A stretch of DNA of 64,000 nucleotides from contig NZ_JARACP010000003.1 in assembly GCF_028765545.1 (NCBI RefSeq), forward strand, positions 81,468-145,467, read 5' to 3'. Below are positions 10,193 through 20,772 of the stretch, piece by piece. Under the pieces are notes generated by a model, which was given only the letters and a program-made list of their open reading frames with translations, ran no database searches and had not been told where the DNA came from. Origin of the DNA: Aliivibrio sp. S4MY1. GTDB taxonomy: Bacteria > Pseudomonadota > Gammaproteobacteria > Enterobacterales > Vibrionaceae. Within the stretch, counting starts at the first letter, position 1; each line of letters begins with the position of its first letter. The position numbers and the translations under genes were made by a program.

Positions 10193-10268
10193 GCGACACT
10201 AGCTCAGCTGGTAGAGCGCAACCTTGCCAAGGTTGAGGTCACGAGTTCGAGCCTCGTGTGTCGCTCCA
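10193..10268 (+). tRNA. tRNA-Gly (GCC), copy 2
   Basis: 76-base gene, same as copy 1 except G at base 59. Part of the 269-bp repeat unit. Confidence 0.97.
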
Positions 10269-10350
10269 TTTTCTCTTTAAGAGCCTTGATGGTTCTTCTC
10301 GAAAAGAGAGTTTGGTTTATAGTCTCATTGTCTTAAACAATGCATCCGGA

Positions 10351-10427
<77 letters not shown>

Positions 10428-10461
10428 CATTTAGATTGAATGCTTTATAAGCGTTGATCAT

Positions 10462-10537
10462 GCGACACTAGCTCAGCTGGTAGAGCGCAACCTTGCCAAG
10501 GTTGAGGTCACGAGTTCGAGCCTCGTGTGTCGCTCCA
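10462..10537 (+). tRNA. tRNA-Gly (GCC), copy 3
   Basis: Identical to the copy at 10193, exactly 269 bases downstream of it. Confidence 0.97.
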
Positions 10538-10619
10538 TTTTCTCTTTAAGAGCCTTGATGGTTCTTCTCGAAAAGAGAGTTTGGTTTATAGTCTCATTGT
10601 CTTAAACAATGCATCCGGA

Positions 10620-10696
<77 letters not shown>

Positions 10697-10730
10697 CATT
10701 TAGATTGAATGCTTTATAAGCGTTGATCAT

Positions 10731-10806
10731 GCGACACTAGCTCAGCTGGTAGAGCGCAACCTTGCCAAGGTTGAGGTCACGAGTTCGAGCCTCGTGTGTC
10801 GCTCCA
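10731..10806 (+). tRNA. tRNA-Gly (GCC), copy 4
   Basis: Identical to copies 2 and 3. It ends the cluster and is followed within 10 bases by a strong terminator. Confidence 0.97.
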
Positions 10807-10814
10807 AACAAAAT

Positions 10815-10848
10815 AAAAGCGCTGAATACTATTCAGCGCTTTTATTTT
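10815..10848 (+). terminator. Terminator of the tRNA cluster
   Basis: Arms AAAAGCGCTGAA and TTCAGCGCTTTT enclose TACTA and continue into a T-rich stretch. Confidence 0.92.
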
Positions 10849-11022
10849 CTTTAAAATTAATGCTGTGAAGTATTAACCCCACATAAAATTCTGCTCTTTA
10901 GAACATTCTGATTCATACAAAGCCAAAGAATCAAATTATCTATCTGCATATCAATATGTTTTTATAAAACATAAAGGGCAGAGGGTCAGTTATATGTAGT
11001 AGTTACCATATAATCAACAAAC

Positions 11023-11050
11023 TTATCCACAAAAAGAACATTGTGGATAA
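11023..11050. promoter_or_regulatory. Inverted pair of perfect DnaA boxes
   Basis: TTATCCACA at 11023-11031 and its exact reverse complement TGTGGATAA at 11042-11050 face each other across 10 bases. Both are the strict high-affinity 9-mer. Two perfect boxes this close are unlikely by chance outside DnaA-controlled sites. Confidence 0.8.
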
Positions 11051-11293
11051 CTCTGTTAGTTATTTATAAAAATCCTTTTTTTAAATAACTAAAATAAAGA
11101 TCTTATTGTTGGTTTTAGATCAATATATTTCTTGTTTTTATTTATCTTATTGATTCCTATGTGGTTTATTTTCTATATGCATTTATTTTAGCAATTGAAA
11201 AGATCTTTTTGCTTGACTTCTTTGATCCTAATCATATTCCTGCCTTGTGCTTAACTTTTCTGTAAACCAAATAGTTTGCTTCACTTCAAAATG

Positions 11294-11302
11294 TTTTCCA
11301 CA
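11294..11302 (+). promoter_or_regulatory. Relaxed-consensus DnaA box
   Basis: TTTTCCACA fits the TTWTNCACA form. It lies about 245 bases from the paired boxes, close to the 3' end of queG. Confidence 0.5.
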
Positions 11303-11366
11303 TTAATTACGACTAACATCAAATTTTCATCATAAGTAAATACTCAACCCGATATATTGCGTGAGA

Positions 11367-12485
11367 TTAGGCGTCTCTTGGTAAGCCTTTTTCTATAATT
11401 CGAATAAGGCGTTGTTCTTTTCTATTTGTATTTATTTGTTGGGATTGTTGTTGCTCTATTGCCCAAAGAAGATGAATATCCAAGTTATCATCTAACCCTA
11501 TACGAGCCTGTAGTGCTGAAATGATGTCAGTTGAATGTGGTGCGTTACCCATTGCAATGGCTAAATTGCGTAACCACTGCTTATGGCCAATACGACGAAT
11601 TGCAGAGCCTTCCGTATTTTTTAAAAAGGTGACTTCATCCCATGCAAAAAGAGAGAGTAAATTAGCATCATCTAAAGATTCTCTACGATGAAAGTCATTT
11701 TGCTGTGTTATTTCGGCTTCACGGTTCCAAGGGCATACTAGCTGGCAGTCATCACAACCATAAATTCGATTGCCCATTAATGAACGAAACTCTTCTGGAA
11801 TAACGTCACTGTTTTCTATCGTTAAATAAGAAATGCAACGACGGGCGTCAATAACCCCATTTTCTAATATGGCATTAGTAGGGCAAGAGGCAGCACAGGC
11901 CGTGCATTTTCCGCATTGGTTCTCAACAGGAGAATCAACAGGCAATGGAATATCAATTAACAGTTCACCTAAGAAAAACCAAGAACCTGCCTCTTTATCA
12001 AGGAGTAATGAGTGCTTTCCTGTCCAGCCTAATCCTGCTTTTTCTGCTAAAGGTCTTTCTAAGATTGGGGCGGAATCTACAAAAGGACGATAACCAAGCT
12101 GTTCAACTTCAGCTTCAATCTTTTGCCCCAGTTTTTTTAATTGGTTGCGGATCAGCTTATGATAATCGCGGCCGAGAGCGTATCGGCTGATATAAGCTTG
12201 TGTAGGATCGCTTAAATTACTTGCGAAACCGGCTTTAGGAGGTAAATAATCCATGCGTGCGCTGATGACTCTAATTGTTCCAGGGTGCAACTCATTAGGT
12301 CTTGCTCTCATCATGCCATGACGAGCCATCCAGTCCATTGAACCATGATAGCCAGCATCAAGCCATTGCTCTAAAGCCGCTTCGTGCTGAGATAAGTCAA
12401 CGTCACAGATCCCAACTTTTTGAAAGCCAAGTTCTTGTGCCCATACTTTGATGTTATTTGCGAGTGCTTGATAGTCGATATTCAC
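11367..12485 (-). CDS. queG: Epoxyqueuosine reductase
   Basis: QueG performs the last step of queuosine synthesis, reducing epoxyqueuosine to queuosine in tRNAs with GUN anticodons, using cobalamin and two [4Fe-4S] clusters. The 372-residue protein has the N-terminal cobalamin-binding region (LGFQKVGICD, GYHGSMDWMARH, GRDYHKLIRNQL), and then CGKCTACAASCP and CDDCQLVCPWN for the clusters, followed by a HEAT-like C-terminal part. Length is typical (E. coli 379 aa). It is divergent from tsaE. E. coli nnr, normally next to it, is not present here. Confidence 0.95.
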   Translation of the reverse strand: MNIDYQALANNIKVWAQELGFQKVGICDVDLSQHEAALEQWLDAGYHGSMDWMARHGMMRARPNELHPGTIRVISARMDYLPPKAGFASNLSDPTQAYISRYALGRDYHKLIRNQLKKLGQKIEAEVEQLGYRPFVDSAPILERPLAEKAGLGWTGKHSLLLDKEAGSWFFLGELLIDIPLPVDSPVENQCGKCTACAASCPTNAILENGVIDARRCISYLTIENSDVIPEEFRSLMGNRIYGCDDCQLVCPWNREAEITQQNDFHRRESLDDANLLSLFAWDEVTFLKNTEGSAIRRIGHKQWLRNLAIAMGNAPHSTDIISALQARIGLDDNLDIHLLWAIEQQQSQQINTNRKEQRLIRIIEKGLPRDA

Positions 12486-12685
12486 AGAGAGATTACATTT
12501 TTTTATTACAGTATTATGAGTAAAAGTTTATCATATAGGATTGATAAGACGTACTTCAATGCAACTAAAAGGTATTGAATCAACGCAACCCATAAGAACT
12601 TGTGTGTAAATATTCCGCAGATAAATTGTGAATCTGATACCAAGTCCATCAATTTAGACAATTAAAATAGTGAAATTAGTGAATA

Positions 12686-13150
12686 ATGGAACGCTTTGAA
12701 TTTAATTTAGCTACTGAAGACGACACCGTTGAATTTGGTAGACAGCTCTCTCAAGCTTGTACTCAACAAACAACGATCTTTTTACATGGTGATCTTGGCG
12801 CAGGTAAAACCACCTTTAGTCGAGGCTTTATCCGCTCACTAGGCCATATTGGCAACGTGAAAAGCCCAACATATACCTTAGTTGAGCCTTATGAACTGGA
12901 TAAGTGGCAAGTATACCATTTTGATCTTTACCGTTTAGCAGATCCTGAAGAATTAGAATTTATGGGGATCCGTGACTATTTTACAGATGATGCAATTTGT
13001 TTAGTTGAATGGCCTGAGAGAGGGGAAGGGTTATTACCAAATCCAGATGTTGATATTGATATTCGCTATGATGGCGAAGCTCGTCATGTTGTGATCACGG
13101 GTAATAATGAGTATGGATGTAGTTTAATTCAGCGGTTGGATTTGTGTTAA
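12686..13150 (+). CDS. tsaE: tRNA threonylcarbamoyladenosine biosynthesis ATPase TsaE
   Basis: TsaE is the ATPase partner of the TsaB-TsaD complex that makes t6A37 on ANN-decoding tRNAs. The 154-residue protein carries Walker [10 protein letters not shown] at 35-43, the conserved [11 protein letters not shown] and [17 protein letters not shown], and [12 protein letters not shown]. Length matches the family (E. coli 153 aa). The stop codon overlaps the GTG start of amiB by a few bases, so the two are probably coupled, as in the E. coli superoperon. Confidence 0.96.
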   Translation: MERFEFNLATEDDTVEFGRQLSQACTQQTTIFLHGDLGAGKTTFSRGFIRSLGHIGNVKSPTYTLVEPYELDKWQVYHFDLYRLADPEELEFMGIRDYFTDDAICLVEWPERGEGLLPNPDVDIDIRYDGEARHVVITGNNEYGCSLIQRLDLC

Positions 13151-14886
13151 TCGGTAAATATTTTCAAGTAATTTGGTATGCGATACTTGCTGTGATGTCA
13201 GTGAGTAGCTTTTATGTATCTGCTAATACCTTAGAGGGGATACGAGTGTGGCCGTCGCCAGATGAAACTCGTATTGTTATTGATTTAAATTCAGAGGCGA
13301 ATTACAGCTACTTCACACTGAGTAGCCCCTATCGTTTGGTTGTTGATCTTAAAAATACCGATTTAAAAGCCAAGCTGCCATTAACGGTCAGTGACAGTAA
13401 AGTATTATCAAAAATACGAAAGAGCTCATCGCCATCCAAGGGCACGACGCGTCTGGTTTTTGAATTAAAGCATTCAGTGAAAGCTGAAGTGTTTAAGTTA
13501 GCTCCAACACCCGGTGGGCAGTACGGTCATCGTTTGGTAATGGACTTACCTCATTCTTCAAGCAGTGTCTCTAAGCCAACTCAAAGTAAACCAGTAAAAC
13601 CATCGCAGCCAATCATTAACTCTAATTCCAATCATATTATTGGTAATGGCGAGATTATTATTGCTATTGATGCTGGTCATGGTGGCGAAGACCCTGGTTC
13701 TATTGGACCAACGAGAAAGTACGAGAAACACGCGACTCTTGCTATCTCTAAAAAAGTCGTTGCCCAGATAAATGCTCAGCCAGGTATGCGAGCTATCATG
13801 ACGCGCAGCGGTGATTACTTTGTTAACTTAAACAAACGTACTGACATTGCTCGTAAAAACAAATCTCATCTATTGGTTTCTATTCACGCAGATAGCTTCC
13901 GCTCTCCACAACCAAGAGGTGGCTCTGTTTTTGTGTTAAATACACGTCGTGCAAACACTGAGATTGGTCGTTGGGTAGAGAAGCATGAGAAACAATCTGA
14001 ATTATTAGGTGGCGCAGGTGATGTACTAGCAAAGAACAGCAATGACCGAAACGTGAGTCAAACATTATTAGATTTGCAATTTAGTCACTCTCAAAAAGAG
14101 GGTTATAAACTTGCAACGAACGTTCTTTCTGAAATGGGAAAAGTGATCAAACTTCATAAGAAAGATCCTGTTAATGCCAGTCTTGCGGTACTAAAGTCAC
14201 CAGATATTCCTTCTATTTTGATTGAAACTGGTTTTATTTCGAACCCGACAGAAGAGAAGCAATTATTCCAGCGTGGCCATCAAGATAAGATAGCTCGCGC
14301 GATTTCTAAAGCGATTGTAAGCTACCTTAATGCTAACCCTCCGCAAGGGACATTGCTGGCTGCAGAAGGTCAGCAAAAGAAGCATAAAGTGCGCTCTGGT
14401 GAATCACTCTCTGTTATTGCTAAGAAATACGGTACTACTGCAACCAAGTTAAAAAGTGTGAATAACTTGAAGAGTACGAGTTTAGCTGTTGGTCAAGTGC
14501 TAATTATTCCAACAAATAAACCTGTGTATGCTGCTCCGAAAACGACGACGTCAAAAGCTGCATCATCAAACACTAAACAAGCACGTACGATCATTACTCA
14601 TAAAGTACGATCTGGTGAATATTTAGGAAAAATTGCGTCTAAGTATAAGGTCTCTACAAGCAGCATTCGTTCGTTAAATCGATTGAAATCAGATACCTTG
14701 TTTGTCGGACAAAAATTGAAAGTAAGTATTGTTGCCCCAGTGAAGAAACATACGGTGAAACGTGGTGAGTTCTTAGGTAAAATTGCAACGAAATATGGAG
14801 TATCTGTGTCTAGCTTAAGAAAAGCCAATAAGTTACGTACTGATGAGCTGGCTATAGGGCAGGTACTCATTATACCAACCAGTTAG
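13144..14886 (+). CDS. amiB: N-acetylmuramoyl-L-alanine amidase with three LysM repeats
   Basis: AmiB cleaves septal peptidoglycan during daughter-cell separation and is exported to the periplasm. The 580-residue protein starts with GTG at 13144 inside the end of tsaE, has a signal peptide ending near SANTLEG, an AMIN domain (about 30-130), an Amidase_3 zinc domain (about 170-400, with [20 protein letters not shown] and the catalytic Glu in [10 protein letters not shown]) and three LysM repeats starting at residues 414, 486 and 536. E. coli AmiB has one LysM (445 aa); multi-LysM forms are usual in Vibrio. The next gene mutL starts 13 bases downstream. Confidence 0.95.
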   Translation: MLIGKYFQVIWYAILAVMSVSSFYVSANTLEGIRVWPSPDETRIVIDLNSEANYSYFTLSSPYRLVVDLKNTDLKAKLPLTVSDSKVLSKIRKSSSPSKGTTRLVFELKHSVKAEVFKLAPTPGGQYGHRLVMDLPHSSSSVSKPTQSKPVKPSQPIINSNSNHIIGNGEIIIAIDAGHGGEDPGSIGPTRKYEKHATLAISKKVVAQINAQPGMRAIMTRSGDYFVNLNKRTDIARKNKSHLLVSIHADSFRSPQPRGGSVFVLNTRRANTEIGRWVEKHEKQSELLGGAGDVLAKNSNDRNVSQTLLDLQFSHSQKEGYKLATNVLSEMGKVIKLHKKDPVNASLAVLKSPDIPSILIETGFISNPTEEKQLFQRGHQDKIARAISKAIVSYLNANPPQGTLLAAEGQQKKHKVRSGESLSVIAKKYGTTATKLKSVNNLKSTSLAVGQVLIIPTNKPVYAAPKTTTSKAASSNTKQARTIITHKVRSGEYLGKIASKYKVSTSSIRSLNRLKSDTLFVGQKLKVSIVAPVKKHTVKRGEFLGKIATKYGVSVSSLRKANKLRTDELAIGQVLIIPTS

Positions 14887-14899
14887 AAAGGACAGGGTT

Positions 14900-16885
14900 A
14901 TGCCAATTCAAATCTTACCAGCTCGATTAGCCAACCAGATTGCGGCGGGTGAGGTTGTGGAGCGCCCTGCTTCTGTAGTAAAAGAACTTGTTGAAAACAG
15001 TATTGATGCGGGAGCGACTCGCATCGATATTGATATTGAGAAAGGAGGTAGCAAGTTAATTCGAATTCGTGATAATGGTTTTGGTATCGCGAAAGATGAA
15101 CTGACTCTTGCCTTAAGTCGCCATGCAACATCAAAAATTACCACTCTTGATGATCTCGAAGCCATTGTGAGCCTTGGCTTTCGTGGTGAAGCGCTTGCCT
15201 CAATAAGTTCTGTTTCTCGTTTAACCTTAACTTCTCGTACTGTTGCTCAAGAAGAAGCGTGGTCAGCATATGCTGAGGGACGAGATATGGAAGTTAAACT
15301 AAAACCTGCAGCTCACCCTATTGGTACCACCATTGATGTGGTCGACCTTTTCTTTAATACGCCTGCTCGTCGTAAGTTCCTTCGCACTGATAAAACAGAG
15401 TTCACCCATATTGATGAGCTCTTAAAGCGAATAGCCCTAAGTCGATTAGATATTACGATCAACCTACGTCACAATGGAAAGCAAGTCCGTCAATATCGAG
15501 CGGCGCAAACAAAAGCTCAAGTCGAAAAACGACTAGCAGCCATTTGTGGCTCTCATTTTTTACAACATGCATTAGAGGTTGAACTAGAACACGGTGAGCT
15601 AAAATTTCATGGTTGGATCTCTTCACCTGAAGGGGCTAGAGCGCAAGGTGATATCCAATATTGCTATGTGAATGGCCGAATGATGAAAGATAAACTCATC
15701 AATCATGCTATACGACAAGGTTATGAGTCTTCATTATTAGCAAATCAATATGCTGCCTATACCTTATTCATTGAGATTAATCCGCACGATGTCGATGTGA
15801 ATGTCCATCCTGCTAAACATGAGGTGCGTTTTCATCAAGCGCGTTTGGTGCATGACTTTATCTATCAAGCCATTTATGGCGCATTACAGCAAAGTATTAG
15901 CTCACCTGAAATCTCATACAGTGAAGAAGAAAATGAAGAGTGCAGTACTTTCCATGAGAAAGAGGCCTATTTCCCACCAATGAAGGAATACGTTCGTCAG
16001 CCTCAACAAACGAGTATTGATAGAACTGAGCAGCTAAAAAATGCGGTAGATTCAACGCCGAATTACCCAAATAAAGCGCCATCTGATTCTTGGGTATCGA
16101 ACTCCACTTCAGCATCAAAGCCCTCATCATCAAATGGCCGTAGTATTACTTACCAAAATGAGAAACCATCTCAAAAAGAGCTGACGAATTACAGCGCGTT
16201 ACTAAACACGCCAATTGAAGAGAAGCGCTCTACCAATCATCAGGTAAATGAGGGCCATTTACGCCATTTAAGCGACATACCGACCGTCGAAAGTTATGTG
16301 CCAATACTCTCAATAGTCGACGATAAAGTGGTTTCGTTAGGTAAGGTCTTAACCGTTGTCGAAAAAGGGTTTGCCCTCTTACAAAAAGGAGAGCAACTGC
16401 AACTTTTAAATTTACATTATGCTGAGTTTGTAAAAAGTTATGGGCAGTTAAACAGTGTGCATAACGAAGCGTTACGAGCTCAACCTTTATTAATACCACT
16501 TTCTATCGGTGTAGAAGAAACGATTTGCCGTAAAGTATTAGATTACGCTTTATTCTTGAAACCTTTGGGTATTGATCTTAAAGTTAAAAATAGAACGAGT
16601 GTTATTGTGATGGCGGTTTGTCAGCCAATTCGGCAGCAGAATTTACAACAATTAATTCCGAATCTGTTAAGGTATCTAGACAGCATAAATCCGTCACTTG
16701 AACAGGTTATTATTTGGCTTTCTCATCAAGTTCAACATGAAGAAGTCAGTTATAGTAATGCTCAAGCGATACAATTAGTGATGGAATTAGAGCAGTTATG
16801 GGGAGATGGGTTATCCCAATTCAATCAGAAACTGTTAAAAAACATCGATATTACTCAAGTGATACAAGCATTTAGTCATGAATAA
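14900..16885 (+). CDS. mutL: DNA mismatch repair protein MutL
   Basis: MutL links mismatch-bound MutS to MutH and UvrD in methyl-directed repair. The 661-residue protein has the GHKL ATPase domain with Glu29 in [24 protein letters not shown], and [15 protein letters not shown], then a transducer domain ([10 protein letters not shown]) to about residue 330, a Ser/Gln-rich linker and a C-terminal dimerisation domain from about residue 475. I see no DQHA(X)2E(X)4E endonuclease motif, as expected for species that use MutH. The dam gene needed for strand discrimination is also in this window. The last 8 bases overlap miaA. Confidence 0.97.
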   Translation: MPIQILPARLANQIAAGEVVERPASVVKELVENSIDAGATRIDIDIEKGGSKLIRIRDNGFGIAKDELTLALSRHATSKITTLDDLEAIVSLGFRGEALASISSVSRLTLTSRTVAQEEAWSAYAEGRDMEVKLKPAAHPIGTTIDVVDLFFNTPARRKFLRTDKTEFTHIDELLKRIALSRLDITINLRHNGKQVRQYRAAQTKAQVEKRLAAICGSHFLQHALEVELEHGELKFHGWISSPEGARAQGDIQYCYVNGRMMKDKLINHAIRQGYESSLLANQYAAYTLFIEINPHDVDVNVHPAKHEVRFHQARLVHDFIYQAIYGALQQSISSPEISYSEEENEECSTFHEKEAYFPPMKEYVRQPQQTSIDRTEQLKNAVDSTPNYPNKAPSDSWVSNSTSASKPSSSNGRSITYQNEKPSQKELTNYSALLNTPIEEKRSTNHQVNEGHLRHLSDIPTVESYVPILSIVDDKVVSLGKVLTVVEKGFALLQKGEQLQLLNLHYAEFVKSYGQLNSVHNEALRAQPLLIPLSIGVEETICRKVLDYALFLKPLGIDLKVKNRTSVIVMAVCQPIRQQNLQQLIPNLLRYLDSINPSLEQVIIWLSHQVQHEEVSYSNAQAIQLVMELEQLWGDGLSQFNQKLLKNIDITQVIQAFSHE

Positions 16886-17810
16886 AGCATTACCACAAGC
16901 CATCTTCTTGATGGGACCGACAGCATCAGGAAAAACAAACTTAGCGATTGAATTGCGAAAACGTTTTCCTGTAGAGTTGATTAGCGTAGACTCAGCCCTT
17001 ATCTATAAGGGAATGGATATTGGTACGGCAAAACCAAATGAAGAGGAACTTTTACAAGCACCTCATCGTCTTATTGATATTATTGATCCAACAGAGAGCT
17101 ATTCAGTGGCTGAGTTTCGTCGTGATGCCCTGAAAGAAATGGATGACATTGTTGCTCAAGGAAAGATACCTTTATTGGTTGGTGGTACGATGTTGTACTA
17201 CAAAGCATTACTTGAAGGTCTTTCACCATTACCAGCAGCGGATGCTGACATTAGAGCTCAAATTGAGCAAGAAGCGGTGCAATTTGGATGGGAAGCAATG
17301 CATGATCAATTAAAAACGATTGATCCTGTATCAGCAGAGAGAATTCATCCAAATGATCCACAACGACTTTCCCGAGCGTTGGAAGTATTTCGAATTTCGG
17401 GTAAAACTTTAACAGAATTAACCCAGATTAAAGGTGACGCCTTGCCTTATGAAGTGCATCAGTTTGCGATTGCACCGAAAGAAAGAGCAGAGATACACCG
17501 TCGGATTGAACTGCGTTTTGAGAATATGATGGAAGCAGGCTTTGAAGCGGAAGCTCGAGCATTATATGAACGTGATGATCTTCATGCTGATTTACCGTCT
17601 ATTCGATGCGTAGGTTACCGACAAATGTGGGACTATTTTGATGGGGAGGGCACATTAGATGACGCGGTTTTCCGTGGTGTGTGTGCGACTCGTCAATTGG
17701 CCAAGCGACAAATTACCTGGCTACGTAGCTGGAAAGAACTCACTTGGCTGGATAGTGATGACATTGATGGTGCCCTACAGACGATCTCTGATCGTTTAGA
17801 GAAAAAATAA
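16878..17810 (+). CDS. miaA: tRNA dimethylallyltransferase
   Basis: MiaA adds a dimethylallyl group to A37 of tRNAs that read UNN codons, the first step to ms2i6A. The 310-residue protein has the P-loop GPTASGKT at 13-20, the [16 protein letters not shown] substrate motif, [14 protein letters not shown], and the C-terminal [11 protein letters not shown] and [14 protein letters not shown]. Length and order agree with E. coli MiaA (316 aa). It overlaps mutL by 8 bases and precedes hfq by about 100 bases, so it lies in the conserved amiB-mutL-miaA-hfq-hflX series. Confidence 0.97.
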   Translation: MNKALPQAIFLMGPTASGKTNLAIELRKRFPVELISVDSALIYKGMDIGTAKPNEEELLQAPHRLIDIIDPTESYSVAEFRRDALKEMDDIVAQGKIPLLVGGTMLYYKALLEGLSPLPAADADIRAQIEQEAVQFGWEAMHDQLKTIDPVSAERIHPNDPQRLSRALEVFRISGKTLTELTQIKGDALPYEVHQFAIAPKERAEIHRRIELRFENMMEAGFEAEARALYERDDLHADLPSIRCVGYRQMWDYFDGEGTLDDAVFRGVCATRQLAKRQITWLRSWKELTWLDSDDIDGALQTISDRLEKK

Positions 17811-17913
17811 GCACAATAATGTATCAATGTTGTTTAACTTCAGAGCGTTTAGTCATAAGCTAAAGGCTAATAGCTAAATAAAATTACAATTACAAACCAA
17901 AAAGGAAAAAAAA

Positions 17914-18180
17914 ATGGCTAAAGGGCAATCTTTGCAAGACCCATTTTTGAATGCGCTGCGTCGTGAAAGGATTCCAGTGTCTATCTACTTAGTTAATGGG
18001 ATTAAATTACAGGGACAAATCGAATCATTTGATCAATTTGTTATCCTATTGAAGAACACAGTAAATCAAATGGTATATAAGCATGCGATCTCTACTGTTG
18101 TTCCAGCTCGTGCTGTAAGCCATCACACTGCAAGTGATCGCCCACAAGGCGAGCGTCCACAAGAAACAACAGAAGATTAA
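17914..18180 (+). CDS. hfq: RNA chaperone Hfq
   Basis: Hfq is a hexameric Sm-like protein that pairs small RNAs with mRNAs. The 88-residue product contains [17 protein letters not shown], the Sm1 region ([21 protein letters not shown]), and the Sm2 motif YKHAISTV, followed by a short His/Arg/Glu tail. The leader holds an A-rich stretch with AAGGA before a run of eight A. In Vibrio, Hfq works with quorum-sensing and envelope-stress small RNAs, but none of those RNA genes is visible here. Confidence 0.98.
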   Translation: MAKGQSLQDPFLNALRRERIPVSIYLVNGIKLQGQIESFDQFVILLKNTVNQMVYKHAISTVVPARAVSHHTASDRPQGERPQETTED

Positions 18181-18223
18181 TACTATTCTACTTTTGAATA
18201 GTCGATCTTTAAGGAGTTAGCGC

Positions 18224-19543
18224 TTGTTTGACCGTTATGAATCCGGTGAACAGGCGATTCTTGTGCACATCAGTTTCACCTATGAGGGAGACGTAGAAGA
18301 TCTCGACGAATGTAAGATGTTGGTGTCTTCTGCTGGAGTAAACACATTAGGTGTTGTGACGGGAACCCGTCAGTCTCCACTCCCTAAATACTATGTCGGT
18401 GAAGGTAAAGCGCAAGAAATTGCCGATGCAGTTCGAGCTAAGAATGCAGATATTGTGATTTTTAATCACGCGCTTTCTCCTGCTCAAGAACGAAATTTAG
18501 AACAATTATGTCAATGTCGAGTAATAGACCGTACGGGGTTAATACTGGATATTTTCGCTCAGCGAGCACGAACCTATGAAGGGAAGTTGCAAGTTGAGTT
18601 AGCACAATTACGTCATATATCTACTCGATTAATCCGAGGGTGGACGCACCTTGAACGTCAAAAAGGCGGAATAGGTTTACGTGGTCCTGGTGAAACTCAA
18701 TTAGAAACCGATAGACGACTATTGCGAGATCGTATCAAAGCAATCTTGCGCCGATTAGCTAAAGTTGCTAAGCAGCGTGAGCAAGGGCGTCGAGCAAGAT
18801 ATCGGGCTGAAATTCCAACCATTTCATTAGTCGGTTATACCAACGCAGGGAAATCTACGTTATTTAATCGAATTACTGAAGCGGGGGTTTATGCAGCTGA
18901 CCAATTGTTTGCAACACTTGATCCTACATTACGTAAGATAGAAGTTGTTGATGTTGGGACATCGATACTTGCTGATACGGTAGGTTTTATCCGTCATTTG
19001 CCACATGATCTTGTTGCTGCTTTTAAAGCGACATTACAAGAAACGCAAGAAGCAAATATCTTGTTACATGTTGTTGATGCCAGTGATGACCGTTTTCGTG
19101 AGAATATTGAGGCAGTAGATATTGTTCTAGAAGAGATAGATGCCAATGAGGTACCTTTTCTTCTTGTGATGAATAAGATTGATAACTTAGAAGATCAACA
19201 ACCAAGAATTGAACGTGATGAGGAGGGAGTTCCTCGATGTGTTTGGATTTCAGCAATAGAAGGCCAAGGCATTGAATTACTTTTCCAAGCATTAACGGAA
19301 CGATTAGCTGGGCAGATGGTGGCGCATACATTGCTATTACCGCCAGATTTGGTTGGACGTCTTCGAAGTAAATTCTTTCAAATGCAAAGCATTATAAAAG
19401 AAGAATATCAGGATGATGGCAGCTTGCTTCTCGATGTACGTATGCAGCAAGTTGATTGGTCTAAGTTAGAAAAACGTGAAGAGACTCCATTAAGTGATTT
19501 TTTAATTGCTGATGAGAGCACACAGAATTCTTTGTCTTCATAA
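18224..19543 (+). CDS. hflX: Ribosome-associated GTPase HflX
   Basis: HflX is a GTPase that binds the large ribosomal subunit and rescues stalled or heat-damaged ribosomes. The 439-residue protein starts with TTG at 18224 (AAGGAG seven bases upstream; the next residues FDRYE align with E. coli). The N-terminal HflX domain has HALSPAQERNLE and GGIGLRGPGETQLETDRRLL; the G domain has GYTNAGKST (G1), DTVGFIRHLP (G3) and NKID (G4). A short ACTATTC/GAATAGT hairpin at 18182-18202 separates it from hfq and may modulate expression. Confidence 0.96.
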   Translation: MFDRYESGEQAILVHISFTYEGDVEDLDECKMLVSSAGVNTLGVVTGTRQSPLPKYYVGEGKAQEIADAVRAKNADIVIFNHALSPAQERNLEQLCQCRVIDRTGLILDIFAQRARTYEGKLQVELAQLRHISTRLIRGWTHLERQKGGIGLRGPGETQLETDRRLLRDRIKAILRRLAKVAKQREQGRRARYRAEIPTISLVGYTNAGKSTLFNRITEAGVYAADQLFATLDPTLRKIEVVDVGTSILADTVGFIRHLPHDLVAAFKATLQETQEANILLHVVDASDDRFRENIEAVDIVLEEIDANEVPFLLVMNKIDNLEDQQPRIERDEEGVPRCVWISAIEGQGIELLFQALTERLAGQMVAHTLLLPPDLVGRLRSKFFQMQSIIKEEYQDDGSLLLDVRMQQVDWSKLEKREETPLSDFLIADESTQNSLSS

Positions 19544-19561
19544 TTACCTTGGAGTTTTCTA

Positions 19562-20770
19562 ATGGCGTGGAATGAGCCTGGAAATAATAACAACAATGGC
19601 GGTGGCGATAATAAAGACCCTTGGGGTAATAAAAATCGTGGCGGCCGTGATCAAGGTCCACCGGATCTTGATGAAGTCTTTAATAAACTAAGCCAAAAAT
19701 TGAGTGGTAAGTTTGGTGGTGGCAATAAAGGCGGAAATAATAATGGTGGCAACGGGCTACCTTCATTTGGCAATGGCGGTGCAATTGGCTTAGGTTTAAT
19801 TGCAGTTGTAGCTATTGGTATTTGGGTATTCTCTGGTTTCTATACCATTGGTGAAAGTGAGCGAGGCGTAGTATTACGTTTTGGTCAATATGATCGCATG
19901 GTTGACCCAGGTCTAAACTGGAAACCAACTTTTATTGACCAAGTGACACCAGTAAACGTTCAATCAATTCGTTCATTAAACTCAAAAGGTTTAATGCTTA
20001 CTAAAGATGAAAACGTAGTAACAGTTGAGATGGGTGTTCAATATCGTGTTGCTGATGCGCATAAATATTTGTACACAGTAACGAATGCGGATGACAGTTT
20101 GCGCCAAGCGACAGACTCTGCGTTACGTGCCGTTATTGGTGACGCAAAAATGGATGATATCTTGACCAGTGGTCGTCAAGAGATCCGTCAACGAACTCAA
20201 GAAACGCTAAATCGCATTATTGATAAATACGACATGGGTTTATTAGTTGTTGATGTTAACTTCCAATCAGCTCGTCCGCCAGAGCAAGTAAAAGCGTCAT
20301 TTGATGATGCGATTGCAGCTCGAGAAGATGAAGAGCGTTTCATTCGTGAAGCGGAAGCGTACAGTAATGATATCCTTCCAAAAGCGACGGGTCGTGCTGA
20401 GCGTCTGAAAAAAGAAGCTCAAGGTTATACAGAACGAACTGTTAACGAAGCGATTGGTCAAATTGCACAGTTTGAAAAGCTACTACCTGAATATAACAAA
20501 GCACCAGAAGTAACTCGAACTCGTTTGTACTTGGATACGATGGAACGCGTATACGGTAATACAAGTAAGGTTCTGATTGATTCAGAATCAAATGGTAACT
20601 TATTATACCTTCCATTAGATAAGATCACTGGTAATCAGCAGGGTGCGGCGTCGGCTCCTAGAACCTCAACGTCACAGTCTAAAAATTACAATATCGAAGT
20701 AGAACAAAAGCAACAACCAACTAATACGAATACTACTGGCCGTAACTCAACACGTGAAGGGAGATACTAA
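19562..20770 (+). CDS. hflK: FtsH protease modulator HflK
   Basis: HflK forms with HflC a large membrane cage around FtsH that limits its proteolytic activity. The 402-residue protein has a Gly/Asn-rich cytoplasmic N-terminus (about 1-70, runs such as GNNNNNGGG), one transmembrane helix at about 75-95, and an SPFH/prohibitin domain (TIGESERGVVLRFGQY onward) with a coiled-coil region, then a polar tail. The start follows TTGGAG. It is 18 bases after hflX and 2 bases before hflC. Confidence 0.97.
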   Translation: MAWNEPGNNNNNGGGDNKDPWGNKNRGGRDQGPPDLDEVFNKLSQKLSGKFGGGNKGGNNNGGNGLPSFGNGGAIGLGLIAVVAIGIWVFSGFYTIGESERGVVLRFGQYDRMVDPGLNWKPTFIDQVTPVNVQSIRSLNSKGLMLTKDENVVTVEMGVQYRVADAHKYLYTVTNADDSLRQATDSALRAVIGDAKMDDILTSGRQEIRQRTQETLNRIIDKYDMGLLVVDVNFQSARPPEQVKASFDDAIAAREDEERFIREAEAYSNDILPKATGRAERLKKEAQGYTERTVNEAIGQIAQFEKLLPEYNKAPEVTRTRLYLDTMERVYGNTSKVLIDSESNGNLLYLPLDKITGNQQGAASAPRTSTSQSKNYNIEVEQKQQPTNTNTTGRNSTREGRY

Positions 20771-20772
20771 TC

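Larger units (their letters stand above)
10849..11366. other. AT-rich non-coding gap with DnaA boxes (datA-like position)
   Basis: About 520 bases between the tRNA cluster and queG hold no gene I can support. The stretch is strongly AT-rich, has four GATC sites between about 11099 and 11226, two perfect and one relaxed DnaA boxes listed separately, an 8-of-9 box on the minus strand at 11246-11254 (TTAAGCACA), and a one-mismatch IHF-like motif at 11143-11155. From memory, E. coli datA, a DnaA-binding locus that lowers DnaA-ATP, lies between the glyVXY tRNA genes and queG, the same position. Equivalence here is inference. Confidence 0.5.

Noticed and set aside
10849..11366. Chromosomal replication origin (oriC) because of DnaA boxes, AT-rich sequence and GATC sites
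   Set aside because: Too few GATC sites and DnaA boxes for a Vibrio oriC, and mnmG/mioC-type neighbours are absent. The gene order points to the datA position instead.
18182..18202. Rho-independent terminator between hfq and hflX
   Set aside because: Only a 7-base AT-rich stem without T run, immediately before the hflX ribosome-binding site; noted under hflX as a possible modulator.
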